Origin: Branchiostoma floridae
Taxonomy: Eukaryota > Chordata > Leptocardii > Amphioxiformes > Branchiostomatidae
NCBI RefSeq assembly: GCF_000003815.2
Contig: NC_049979.1
Span: 29,646,025 to 29,710,024, forward strand
Length of the DNA stretch: 64,000 nt
Direction of reading: 5' to 3'
The notes beneath the pieces are model-generated. The model did no database searches. It was given only the letters and a program-made list of their open reading frames with translations, and was not told where the DNA came from. Positions 28,876 to 38,470 of the stretch are shown here, in pieces (the first letter of the stretch is position 1; every line of letters begins with the position of its first letter). The position numbers and the translations under genes were made by a program.

Positions 28876-30411
28876 GCCGCAGTGAGAGCGCATAGCGATC
28901 CGTCCAGTGGAAAGGGGGCCTTACGTGTTTCAGAATTTTTGTACAGATCTGTCGAGAAGTTTCAAGAGCAACCCCCATGGGGTGCATGGTTTCTAGATTA
29001 TAAAGAAATGAGTTGGTTTTATCTGTATACACATATCTATTTTCGTCTAACTACAACAGGACAGGACAGCAGTAGCAAGTCCGGGATACATCCTTTTTTA
29101 TGACTTCTGTAAAGCTGAAAAAACTCATTCGTCCTCTCGCACGTGTTGCGTAGAGCCAACTAAATGATGCAAATCACGATTATTCATAATTGATAACGAC
29201 GACATTGTATTTCCTTCTGTAGATGTAGATTTAGTTGTAGTTCAAGAATCCAATAACTGGGATGAATGCTTTGTCTTCGATAGCTATGGACTGTCCAGCA
29301 AACAGCGTCTACTCTCCATGTGTAAGCCCCTGCCAGGCAACCTGTTTGAACCCCGACGGCCCGGAAAACTGTGACCTTCCCTGTGTAGAAGGATGTGAGT
29401 GCAATGCAGGATACTTGGAAAGTGGGCTGGAATGCGTAGAGGAAACGCAATGTGGTTGCATCGACGTTTATGAGAACTACTATACGGTAAATGCGATTCA
29501 TCGTGAATGTATATTGTGTATCTGTGCTGTAGGGCAAATTTCAGTATTTCCGGAGTTGCGCAGATGACCCACTTCCAGTCTCCTCAAAATGGTTGGGTAC
29601 CCTTGACACAAGTGCCTGTAGAAATGTTTTTTCTTGAGATATGTTTGGATTCTGGAGGTGCATATTATAGGTAAGGGTTGTAGCTTCTATATTATGTTGA
29701 AAAAACAGATTTTTATTGATATTTGTGGTTACAGTAGGCCTTAGAAGTCAGGTGTTTTGGTGTTTTTTTACAGGCAGTGAAAAGGGGTGAAAAGGTCACG
29801 ACCTATGTTTCGGTCCCGTACAACAAAATTCCGCCGTAATTTTTTTCCTTTTTTTCTCATCAAATTACACTTTAGAGGCTGGATAACCATGCCAATGTGA
29901 GTTTTTCATGTTCTAAAAGTCAGGTAGGTGATTTTTGACAGCCTCTTTCTCCCATGATTCCAATTGTTAAGAATAGGCAGCCTAAATATCGAAATTTAGC
30001 CTGTAAGAGAGCACACCGAATTTGTCTCTTGATAGATAGAAGTGCACGGTTCAATCATAGCCCGATTCAGTTCTGGATTGGTCAAGAGTAACATGACTTT
30101 TTGTGGTCGGCAATGGACCAAACGATGATGAAAAATGAAGTAAAGCGTGGGCACACGGCTCAACTTTCGATATGCATGCCGTATTATATGTGGTGACTTT
30201 TACATTGACGTGTTCTGTACATCTCTAGATCGGAGAACAATGGGGAACAGAAGACGGACAACAATGTGAGTGCGGATTTCCGTGGGGGTTCCCATGGATC
30301 ACCTGTAATCCAGCAGAGCCCTGCTATGAAGAAGGAGGTTACACCTGGGCGCTCGTGGATGGAGTATGGGGATGCCATTGCGCTGTACCCTGTCAATGTG
30401 GTGACCCATAG
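24640..30411 (+). CDS. VWD-C8-TIL mosaic protein (partial gene model)
   Basis: Eight exons with fitting GT/AG borders and phases give about 516 codons: TIL, VWC-like, VWD (three exons), C8, TIL, VWC-like. This is the repeating module of gel-forming mucins, zonadhesin, IgG-Fc-binding protein and SCO-spondin, all large secreted disulfide-linked proteins. The VWD has the CGLCGNFNGD motif, which is CGLCG, the sequence linked to multimer assembly in VWF-type proteins. No signal peptide or upstream VWD/C8 was found, although a TIL normally follows C8, so 5' exons are missing. The last exon either uses a donor at 30401 (TGTG/GTGACC), like its paralogous exon at 25492, or ends at TAG 30409-30411. No later VWD exon was seen, so the gene may really end here. 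Confidence 0.78.
25330..25492 (+). CDS. VWD mosaic gene, VWC-like exon 1
   Basis: Acceptor CCACTTTTAG, donor GTGAGA. It encodes AQWGTPDGQQCYCKEGG, then DCVHVNCDVDGGYAWAEVDG, the small Cys-rich segment that follows TIL in this family. Phase 0 start, phase 1 end. Confidence 0.8.
25707..26102. mobile_element. MITE-like inverted-repeat element, family B copy 2
   Basis: ATGCCATATTGATTCCATTATAT at the left is a diverged copy of the family B end. AAACGGCCGAAAATTGATGC and ATATAATCAAATCAACATGG at the right match 12905-12984. It is inserted in the intron before the VWD exons. Confidence 0.7.
26214..26461 (+). CDS. VWD mosaic gene, VWD exon 1
   Basis: Acceptor TTTCCTGACAG, donor GTCAGT. It encodes CKASGDPHFYTPDNTRHHFQ, then GPCTYTFAKDC, the invariant start of a VWD domain (GDPH motif, calcium-binding Asp). 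Phase 1 start, phase 0 end, 82 codons. Confidence 0.93.
27184..27321 (+). CDS. VWD mosaic gene, VWD exon 2
   Basis: Acceptor CCTTAAAACAG, donor GTAAGC. It encodes VNGEIRTLPFFLAGGQIDVR, then ELVDLCVVILYDGLHQVD, the middle of the VWD beta-barrel. 46 codons, phase 0-0. Confidence 0.88.
27590..27657 (+). mobile_element. LINE-type 3' tail
   Basis: GTTGCCTTACATTGTACCATG and TCGTGCATTAAAGTTCATTC, with TTCA repeats, match the segment at 6920-6988. Inserted in a VWD intron. Confidence 0.55.
27753..27898 (+). CDS. VWD mosaic gene, VWD exon 3
   Basis: Acceptor CGCTCCTACAG, donor GTATGT. It encodes LCGLCGNFNGDNTDDYRLPN, then FGNSWQTSDP. CGLCGNFNGD is the hallmark of VWD domains. Phase 0 start, phase 2 end. 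Confidence 0.93.
28331..28599 (+). CDS. VWD mosaic gene, C8 exon
   Basis: Acceptor CTATCCACCCCAG, donor GTAAGT. The phase 2 junction makes PCEWD. It encodes QCDAQYSGPCDVLTAMNGTF, then ACHDYVDPQPYWEDCVFDMC, matching the C8 pattern of eight spaced cysteines. Phase 1 end. Confidence 0.88.
28639..28918. mobile_element. MITE with CCCTTTCCACTAG ends, copy 1
   Basis: Left end CCCCCTTTCCACTAGGACGG plus CGCTCTC, right end GAGAGCGC ... CCGTCCAGTGGAAAGGGGG. A (CA)n(TA)n microsatellite lies inside at about 28820-28872. The element starts about 40 bp after the C8 donor. A second copy is at 34559-34775. Confidence 0.85.
29284..29486 (+). CDS. VWD mosaic gene, TIL exon 2
   Basis: Acceptor GTCTTCGATAG, donor GTAAAT. 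It encodes DCPANSVYSPCVSPCQATCL, then CVEGCECNAGYLESGLECV and QCGC. Phase 1 start, phase 0 end, the same as TIL exon 1. Confidence 0.9.
29500..30228. other. intron, no repeat or gene recognised
   Basis: Sequence between TIL exon 2 and VWC-like exon 2. Nothing else was recognised. Confidence 0.5.
30229..30411 (+). CDS. VWD mosaic gene, VWC-like exon 2 (possibly terminal)
   Basis: Acceptor ACATCTCTAG. It encodes IGEQWGTEDGQQCECGFPWG, then ITCNPAEPCYEEGGYTWALV and GCHCAVPCQCGDP before TAG at 30409-30411. The paralogous exon at 25330 ends TGTTGTG/GTGAGA. Here TGTCAATGTG/GTGACC is the equivalent weak donor, so the exon end is 30400 or 30411. Confidence 0.72.
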   Translation: MGEQWGTEDGQQCECGFPWGFPWITCNPAEPCYEEGGYTWALVDGVWGCHCAVPCQCGDP

Positions 30412-30647
30412 CTTTGCAATAGTTTCTTTCTTGCTGATGCCAAGGAGGTTTTTTAACCTCCTTGCTGATGCCATCTATCTTTTATAACCTTTCAAATCTC
30501 ATAATTCAGTTGGGGATAGATCAGATAACGTACCCAGGAAGGTGAATTAAAGATGATGCATTTTATCCTCTCAAATAGAATCACCCTTCAAGTACACTGT
30601 AATGTAACGATATGCCAACTTTTTCCCTATATTATGTTTTGGTTAGA

Positions 30648-30800
30648 GCCCGAGCAACTTGCTCTGGAACTGCATGGACATTTTTTTAAAATATTTCAAG
30701 GAGGATGACCGAACAAAGGAAAAAAAATGAATTTCCAAGATATTCGGTATGCAGGTGGCCCACACAGAGAAATACAAAATGAAATGCAAATTGGAATTGA
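30648..30800 (+). repeat. dispersed repeat, copy 2
   Basis: AACTTGCTCTGGAACTGCATG, ATATTTCAAGGAGGATGACC and CCAAGATATTCGGTATGC match 19603-19765 in order and orientation. It lies about 240 bp after the last VWD-gene exon; copy 1 lies about 370 bp after the CILP-like stop. Confidence 0.7.
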
Positions 30801-31005
30801 CTTGCATGATGTGAGGACTTCTATTTATCAAGGATATATTTCATGTATTGTGCCAGTAAGGTCAGCTTGTATTACAAGTAAAAAAAAATTTACTGCTATC
30901 GCTATCGCTAGTTCTGTGCTGTTTGCAAGACAGTCAGGTGCAGTGCTTGTGGTGAAAGTTTTTACATAAATGCCGAGACTGTGAACAACATGTACAGGTT
31001 CAACG

Positions 31006-31395
31006 TGAGATCGCTTGGCGTAATCAGCAGCGCTTTGGACTCAGGCCCAAGAGATCCCAAGAGGTCCTTGGTTCGAAATATACCACGTCACCGATCTTGT
31101 TCCCTTTGGAAAGGCACTTCACACGACTTCTCTCACTTCACTCAGGTGGAACATGAGTACCTAGCTTTGGTTAGGACCGTCCCTGGGATAGGACGTCAAA
31201 TGGAGGTCTCGTGTTCGGGGAGAGCCACACCTCGAGCACGCTAAAGAACCCACCGCACTTATCGAAAAGAGTAGGGAATCTTCCCGGTGCGAGTGGATCA
31301 TACTTACACTGGGGTACTTTGTGTACGTGCCATAATGATGATCGAGAGGATCGTGGTCTCTAACGGAAGAAAGAAAGAAAGAAAGAAAGCAGGGA
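31006..31395 (+). mobile_element. tRNA-derived SINE, copy 2
   Basis: A diverged tRNA-like head (CTTGGCGTAATCAGCAGCG; box-B-like GGTCCTTGGTTCGAAATA) precedes the body with GGAAAGGCACTTCACACGAC, GGACGTCAAATGGAGG and AAAGAACCCACCGCAC. It ends in a GAAA microsatellite at about 31367-31389. Confidence 0.8.
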
Positions 31396-31574
31396 AAACT
31401 TTTGATATAGATTTATGAAAAACAAAAACAACAACATCTTAACAACACCAGTACTGAGCAACGTTGTTTTGCGCATGCTTTCTTGGACCTTGATATCTCA
31501 ACACCTCCTAACATGGGTCATGAAAATAACTCAACACAAAACTTCAAGATAAAAGATCATAGACAACACTGAAC

Positions 31575-32282
31575 AAAATGATGACACGGGCGGTGTGCGT
31601 GTAGAGGACTCAGAATCGAAATGTTCGTGGTTCGAATCTCTAGTAAGCCCCAATGTTGTGCCCTTGGGAAAGGCACTCCCGTAGCAAACTATCAGTACTG
31701 GAATGGGGCTGTCAGTGGCTGAACAGTGACTGACAGGTGTATTTCAGAAACATTTCAGCAGAAGAGCTCTACTGACAGGCCAGTGTAATACGACTGATCG
31801 CACTCTGGCTTATCCATGACTGTTTTGACAGTACTGAAATGCCTCTATCTGGTGATGACTGAAATTCCAACTACTACTGTCAGTAATGTCAGTTCCCACT
31901 ACTGTCAGCCATGGCCAATCACAGTCTTAATCAGGCATAGAGCGAATCATATACCAGCTATTTTAATTGGTACCAGGCCAGAAAATTTTGAACTTAAAAA
32001 TAAAAAGGTAGCTAGAGCTTCGCGCTTATTCCTTCACTTGACTCAGGTGACAATGAGTACCTGACTACTAGGTTAGGGACGTCCTTTCGGATGGGACGTT
32101 AAATGGAGGACCCGTGTTTGAGCAGAGCCACACCCCACGCACGTTAAAGAACCCACCGCACTTATCGATAAGACACGGGGTCAATCCAGGTGTGAGTGGA
32201 TCAAACCTATCAGTCCGGTCTTAGGCAGCTTGTACTGACTGTACAAACAAACAAACAAACAAACAAACAAACAAACAAACAG
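31575..32282 (+). mobile_element. tRNA-derived SINE, copy 3, interrupted
   Basis: A head with GTGGTTCGAATCTCTAG and CCTTGGGAAAGGCACTCCCG lies at 31575-31690. The matching body (GGACGTTAAATGGAGGACCC, AAAGAACCCACCGCAC) resumes at about 32020 and ends in a (CAAA)n tail at 32243-32281. The 300 bp between are rich in CTGTCAGT motifs and look like a later insertion. Confidence 0.7.
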
Positions 32283-32344
32283 CAATAATGCATTCTGCAA
32301 TCTGTAATTGTCATGAATAAAAATTACCAGTCATTCCGTCTGCT

Positions 32345-33655
32345 TCCAAATATTTCTTAGAAATATCCTCCTCACTCACACTCACTCATTCTCTATCCAG
32401 TTTAGCATCCGTTGTTCCCTGTCTTGCAAGGGTTGGACGTTGCGGGTTGCATGTCTTTCAGGTCTGATTGCTGATCTCCAGCTGCCTCTCACGGTCAAGG
32501 GCGCTGGCCTTTTGCAGGATCAGTTTGGCACTGTTTGCGATTAAAAATCAATCCTTTTGCAACAAATCTGGCATTGAGAAGCTGTTATAATTATATCACT
32601 TCTTCGCACACCGTGTATCCAGACTGTATGTATTTAGATACCATGCTGATACAGCTATAGACTACCAAATAGAACGTCATTAACGATACTCATAAGATAT
32701 TTGAAGAACGCCTGTATTGTACTAAGTTTCACTGATACATTCCACGCTTTCTTTTCAAGGTCTGCATTTTAAACAAATTGACTTACAGCTACATAAACAC
32801 AATTATCATAGCTAGTTCACCAAAGGCAAAAGTACTCAAGAGAGGGATAGGGTAAAGGAAAGTACCCTATGGTAGATTAATATACTCTGCATGAACGTTT
32901 CTGTGATTATAGTCAAACGCTCTTGCTGGTAGAATTCTACTATAGATATACAGACTAGACTTGTTTCCAACTGCCAAGGTTTTTATTCTACAGCAGCCTT
33001 TTGTATTCTCTTGCATGACAAAATATTGCAACATAACAGTACGTAAACTTTGTTTGTTATTAATTAAAATAGAATTACTATAAAGAATAGATTTCGATTT
33101 TTAAACTTTGATATATCCATATATAGGTGAGCTTTAAAAAAATCTATGTTTAGAGGCGATAAGTGCTGGGCCACAATTTCAACACATTCTTTTTGTGTGT
33201 AATAACCTACGTTAAGCATACGGTGAAAAATAACTCTTTGTTATATATACATTCTACCTTACATAATGATATGCGAGTCACTATCTTACCGTTTTGACAT
33301 CCGTGAGCACATCAATTTTTATCCGTTAATAAAAAAACACAAAGAAGTTTCAACCATACTGTAAAGCGTACCAAATAGCTGTAAAATGATCACATATATA
33401 CCGTAAATTGAAGAGAATATCGGAAAGTGGATACTAATGTCATAGACTGCCAAAGTATATTCCAAAGTCAAAGAAAAAGATGTAAAAGTACAAAAATGAA
33501 AATTTCATTGTTCGGCATGCCACACTCTATGTGTGTAGTCAATCGTTTTAATCAACGTCCACATTGATGCATTATGTATATGATCCGCTCTGATCTTGAC
33601 CAATCGTCAATATGTGAAATGAAGTACGATGAGGAGTTGTAATTATAGAAAACTG
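32345..33655. other. no recognisable gene
   Basis: Mostly AT-rich. A stretch at 32375-32470 (CTCACTCACACTCACTC then TTGCAAGGGTTGGACG) resembles the 3' end of the LINE family at 13816-14040. Nothing else was recognised. Confidence 0.45.
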
Positions 33656-33662
33656 TTTCACG

Positions 33663-34074
33663 TTGGTTTGATTACGTATATGGATGACATCCGCGCGAGC
33701 ATCAATTTTTGGCCGTTTCCAAAAAAAAAAAAAAAAAAATTCAACCATACTGTAAATCATACAAAGCAGCTAAAATTAGAAAACACATTGCAGATTGCAA
33801 GACCATATCAAAAATCGTATACTAATGTCACAGAATACCGACGTTAATTCCAAGGTCAAAAAAGACGATGTGAAAGAACAAAAATGAATAATCTAGTTCT
33901 TCGAAATACCATACTCCGTGGGTTGAGTCATTGTTCAACCTTCCTGACCACATAATTTCTATGTTCAAGACAACTTTGTTTTAGGCCAAACTTTTTTATT
34001 CGCACGCTCGCAACCGTTTGGGGGTTCCCAGAGGATGTCATCCATATAATCATGATCGAATCAACTTGGCCTTA
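33663..34074. mobile_element. MITE-like inverted-repeat element, family B copy 3
   Basis: TTGGTTTGATTACGTATATGG and ATGACATCC at the left; GGATGTCATCCATATAATC ... GAATCAACTTGGCCTTA at the right. Interior blocks (TTGGCCGTTTCC, CAACCTTCCTGACCAC) match the copy at 12135-12984 in reverse. It includes a poly-A run at 33721-33739. Confidence 0.8.
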
Positions 34075-34558
34075 GCATGAAATAGAAATTGACCAAAAGC
34101 AAGTGATGTAATAGACCATGATAAATGTACAAGAACCCCCATAATCACTCAAGCCAAAGTATTGTCTTGCAAATCAGTTGTTAAATGTTTATACGATTGA
34201 CCATACTTTGTATAAAAAGTAAGCATTAGTTTATTCAATTGTTACACTATATTGGCAATCAAGTTACTTGTATTACATAATTCTAAAAAATCTCTTCATC
34301 CAGAGCACATGTGCATGCATGCCGTTGATTTTTTAAAGAAAATGATTGGGATGTAAATAATCAAATAGTATAAGGCGAAAACCACTGTGACTTTAAGAAT
34401 AGGCCTTTAGATTATGAATTGCTTTACAATTGTATACTTATATCGCTGACGACTTCTAGTTTGGTGATCTGTCTTTGAATAAAGCTGTTTCTTTCTCAGC
34501 TGTGAAATCAGAGTGGTGTGTTCTTTCACTTTTAGCCCGAAAATAATAGTATATGTAT

Positions 34559-34775
34559 AGTTTCCACTAGGACGGCGCTCTCGCCACGCTCTCTAAAATT
34601 TGATGCAGGTCGCTCAACAAATTGTACAGAAAAGAACAAAATCTTTTCACACTTTTGTTGTCTACTCGGTCACACTTTTAGTTTGTATGATATACCTAGT
34701 ATGAAAATGAAGGATACACATATCCTTATGTAGGCTGCAGTCAGAGCGCAGCGTGATCGCCGTCTAGTGGAAAGC
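34559..34775. mobile_element. MITE with CCCTTTCCACTAG ends, copy 2
   Basis: TTTCCACTAGGACGGCGCTC at the left and CGCCGTCTAGTGGAAAG at the right. The interior TTGTATGATATACCTAGTATG matches 28785-28810. Confidence 0.85.
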
Positions 34776-34789
34776 TTTCTATATCTAAG

Positions 34790-35440
34790 CGGTGACCGTC
34801 CACTAAAAGTATGTTCTGTATTACTTCTTTGTCCCGCTAGTTGCCGCTATAGGCTCGTTCTGATTGAACTGTGCAAACAAACTCACCTTATCATTTAGGA
34901 AATTTGTAAAATTCATTATGCCCCCCCACCCCGTTTCTGTATAACATGACGTCACAGAAGCAGTGGCTCAAGACTGTCGAAAAGTCCAATTTTCGATGAA
35001 ATTCCACTCAAGGTGATGAAAATTTAAGAATTGTTGAAAAAAGAAACACGGTAAAATGTCGGTCTGTACATGGCCATTTTATAGAAGACGCAAAAGAGCA
35101 CTATAGGAAATTACATGAGGCTTACCGGTTTAGATACATGAGGTGCAACACAGGAAAATGTAGTCAGTTGGTCCAGGATTCATGACACAAAATCAGCACG
35201 TAGCAACAATGACATGGCTAAACATGAACTCAGTAGTTTGGCAACGTGGTGGCAAAGAAGTAGAACAAATCAGGGCTGCCGCCGTCAAATACAGTTACAT
35301 AAGATACTGTTGCTGAAGCTAAGCCTTAGGCTAAGGTAAGAAAAAAACATAAAAATATAAAATGTATAATTAAGAGCTCTCAAAACACCCCAATGGCTAA
35401 GAAATTATGTACTTTAAATTATATACTATGCAAAATAACA
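34790..35440. other. no recognisable gene
   Basis: No exon, RNA gene or repeat was recognised. Confidence 0.45.
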
Positions 35441-35443
35441 AAT

Positions 35444-35661
35444 TAACGCTAGTTCACCTTTATCCGCAGCGTGACCTATATCCGTTGCTTTTGAAAAACG
35501 GGTAGTTAGGGGTATCAAGACGACGGACGATAGTTTCAAACTACAATATTTGAACATATTACAACTTGAAACCACCGTCCGTCGACTTTATATCCCTTTA
35601 TACCATGTGGGTAAACACAACGAATATAGGTTACCCTGCGGATAAAGGAGAAATAGCGTTA
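35444..35661. mobile_element. palindromic element, full-length inverted repeat
   Basis: The left arm TAACGCTAGTTCACCTTTATCCGC-like sequence and CCTATATCCGTTG pair with CAACGAATATAGG and GCGGATAAAGG ... AGCGTTA at the right. An inner pair, GACGGACGATAGTTTCAA / TTGAAACCACCGTCCGTC, brackets the centre. The whole 218 bp is one imperfect hairpin. Confidence 0.8.
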
Positions 35662-35688
35662 CATAATACGTCCACTTCAAGGAGGAAT

Positions 35689-35922
35689 GGTATGTCTGAG
35701 GCCAAAGCAAAAAAAGTTTTCCTTCACAGAACTTTGATGGAGACGTTTACAGCAATGGAAAGTCTGGATACCAGCCTGTTTTCAATTTCTCTTTACCTGC
35801 AACAACTTTACGGATACATTGAAAAGTTGGCAACATGTGAAGTTGATGGAATAGCCATCCTCCCTCCCTCTGATGTGAAAACTCTGTATGCAACGTCCGA
35901 ATATACTTTGTCAGTCATTTAG
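35689..35922 (+). CDS. unassigned open frame
   Basis: An open frame of about 77 codons from a Met at 35689 (GMSEAKAKKVFLHRTLMETF, later ATCEVDGIAILPPSDVKTLY) to TAG. Composition looks more protein-like than its surroundings, but no family was recognised and no splice site or promoter was seen. It starts just after the palindromic element, so it could be part of a larger transposon or chance. Confidence 0.15.
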   Translation, partial: GMSEAKAKKVFLHRTLMETFTAMESLDTSLFSISLYLQQLYGYIEKLATCEVDGIAILPPSDVKTLYATSEYTLSVI

Positions 35923-35929
35923 ATATGTT

Positions 35930-36530
35930 ACGAAATATTTGATGCCAAAACTTGCAGTACCATGTAACTAACTTGTATGCTGCTATGGAAATACTAGTAC
36001 GTTCGTATATTATTATGTCTGGAAAAACGTGTGCGGCTTTTCAACTGGAGTCAAAGGGCGGGCGGCTCAATTTCAGGAGCGACACAGGCGGAATTTACTG
36101 GAATTGCAGCCAAGTTATATTGACAAGCAGTTTCTGACTGAGTAAACTGTAGAACTGACAGACTGCCACGTTTTCCAACCTACCCCTACCCCAAATGTTT
36201 TCGGGTGCGTGGATCAGCTTGTATGTTAGTCTGAAGACAGCATAACTCGAGATGGCAAATGGAGCTGCATGATATTAAGATCCGTATGAAGTCTTGAATT
36301 ATGATGTAACATCAAGCAATGAAGCATGTTGGTAGGTGTTGAAGAAACAATCAGATTTTGGGTCATGTAGCAGCTGTTGCTGGTACTGCAGCAGAACTAG
36401 AACAGAGTTGTGTAGATGCCATGGTGATGTTTTGGGTAGAAGATAGCTATTAGGCTTGGGAAGAAGTGGCCTCCTTCACCGGCCTCTCTGGGGGCATTGG
36501 TGCAAGTTGTTTGGGGGAGGGGTGGTGCAG
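35930..36530. other. no recognisable gene
   Basis: Nothing supported beyond short open frames. Confidence 0.45.
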
Positions 36531-36537
36531 TGTGTAG

Positions 36538-36718
36538 TAGTCTCCAAGCAGACCCAACAGTGCCTTAGAAATAGTATCAAAGCTGGCCAGGGACTTAGTA
36601 TAGGGGCTCCGGTGCCCGTTTGACTCCCTTAGCCGGCTATCTCCCTTTGGCCGGCTATACTCCTTTGCCAGCTTTGATATATTATCTCTAAGGCACCGAT
36701 GGGTCTGCTTGGAGACTA
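36538..36718. mobile_element. inverted-repeat MITE
   Basis: TAGTCTCCAAGCAGACCCA at the left and TGGGTCTGCTTGGAGACTA at the right are perfect complements. GTGCCTTAGAAATA / TATCTCTAAGGCAC and AGCCGGCTAT repeats continue the stem. No coding capacity. Confidence 0.88.
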
Positions 36719-36724
36719 GTGTGA

Positions 36725-36907
36725 AGGTCGATTTCCGATTTTTAAATGAGAATACACAGGGAAGGAAAATATGCCACTAAAGGAAAAATGCAGGAAAAGG
36801 CGGTAAGCTTGTACTTGACCCCGGCATATATTCCTTTCCCAGCATTTTTCCTTTTGCGGCATACTTTCCTTCCTGCGTATTCTCAGTTAAAAATCACAAA
36901 TTGACCT
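36725..36907. mobile_element. second inverted-repeat MITE, abutting the first
   Basis: AGGTCGATTTCCGATTTTTAA, GAGAATACACAGG and AGGAAAAATGC at the left pair with GCATTTTTCCTTTTGCGGC, CCTGCGTATTCTC and AAATTGACCT at the right. It begins six bases after the previous element ends. Confidence 0.88.
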
Positions 36908-36909
36908 AC

Positions 36910-37760
36910 AACCCCCCACACACACACCCCCAAAATAACTTAGGCTTAGGGAAAAAGTGACATACACTACATATCTGGGCCCTCCATTTAATATGTACCA
37001 ATTTAATCTATTCCTTCTTTGCTTTTGCTGGAAAAAATGGAGTGGATGGGCAAGAGATAGAAAGGGCAGTTATAACGACTATAAGATGACGATTTATAGT
37101 GAAGAAACTGGTTAGTCATAGACTGCTATATACTTCTCTAAAAATCCTAAATTGACTGAACATCACAACTAAATAAATTCATTTCTGTTACTTTATTTTT
37201 ACTTGAATTGATTACTGCTGTTCTTCTATTTCAATGAGAAATACGGAAAATAACCAATTCCAGAAAATGACCTTTTCCATTGTTGAACTATATGCTAGAT
37301 ATACCACAAAGTCAAGTTCTCACAAAGGCATATTCATATACATTTGTATATCAGAGCTGACTAGGCCATGCCGCTTCCTGATGTCACAATATTCAATCAG
37401 TCAGTTGAGTAGCCATCAGCATGGCACAAGTTTCAAATGGTGGGAGCACCCCAAACTATGAAGACTTCTGTTAAACAAGAGAGAACTTGACTTTGTGGTA
37501 GTTTATAGTAGGTTTTTCATTTTACCTATCTTTATGTCACAAGAAGTAGTACGTTAAGTCAAGCCTTACCATACCTACAAACTATCCAGAAACTACTTGT
37601 AGACTTATGAAGAATATACAAATCAACTCAAATAAATATCTTGAATTAAAAGCTAAATTCAAAGGACAGGATGTCGTTTTTAATGTGCTATGGAATGACA
37701 CATCCCGGTCTCATAATAACAACAACTACAGCTTCTTCCTGTGATATCTGTAGTGTCCTT
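36910..37760. other. no recognisable gene
   Basis: AT-rich, with no supported exon. May include distal 3' flank of the minus-strand SRP9 gene. Confidence 0.4.
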
Positions 37761-37774
37761 TCTTGGGCCCCCAA

Positions 37775-38020
37775 CGTGCGGGTGTTCAAGGCTTGTTCAG
37801 CCACCCAAGTCTAGCAGCATCAAGGCACCACTTCTGCCAACACGCCCCTCCCTCAAGGCTCAGTACACGGCCCCCTGTGCGGGTGTTCAAGGCCTGGCCA
37901 CCGATGTCTGAGCCACTACAGGGAACAGATAATGCAGCAGAGGAAGACATGTATACAGCATGTCTTCTCTGGTCTCCCTTGGGGCCCCCTGTCAGGGTGT
38001 TCAAGGCTGCAGCCACCCGA
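37775..38020. repeat. three-copy imperfect repeat in SRP9 3' flank
   Basis: Blocks with GCGGGTGTTCAAGGC (or CAGGGTGTTCAAGGC), each followed by CAGCCACC/GGCCACC, occur near 37778, 37876 and 37990. Two are preceded by GGCCCCCTGT. Unit spacing is irregular. It may lie in the SRP9 3' UTR. Confidence 0.5.
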
Positions 38021-38374
38021 CGGAAGACCTTTCATGTCATATCACGACATGTTACATCATACAACATTGGCTGTGCAACTGTGCCTACTAGCAGTCCTCG
38101 GAACCTAGAGGATGAAATATTTCTTTCTCTTACATTACTTTTCACATCTTATTTGAGATTCTGAAGTCCTACAAAAAATATCAAGTTTCATAGATGCTAC
38201 GTCAGTTTAAAATGCGTACTGAAAATGTGTCATGATTACACTATAGTATGAAGTCACGCGTCCTGGTTGCACGGCCCCTTTGAATCTTATCATCACACTT
38301 CCACATTGATCGAGTCTTGTTCTGTTGGTAGATTGTGTCCCTGTTTATGTCCATGGTGGTGAGTTAGTCTGTTC

Positions 38375-38470
38375 CTAGGCCTGCTTGGTTGCCATCAACC
38401 GCATCATGAGACTGTTCAACTTCTCCAGCTTCTTGACATCCTGGGCATGTTCAGTCCTGTACTGGAGGCA
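38375..38470 (-). CDS. SRP9: SRP9 exon 3
   Basis: Acceptor TTTCCATCCAG; 31 codons then TAG at 38375-38377. It encodes CLQYRTEHAQDVKKLEKLNS and then LMMRLMATKQA. Confidence 0.95.
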   Translation of the reverse strand, partial: CLQYRTEHAQDVKKLEKLNSLMMRLMATKQA

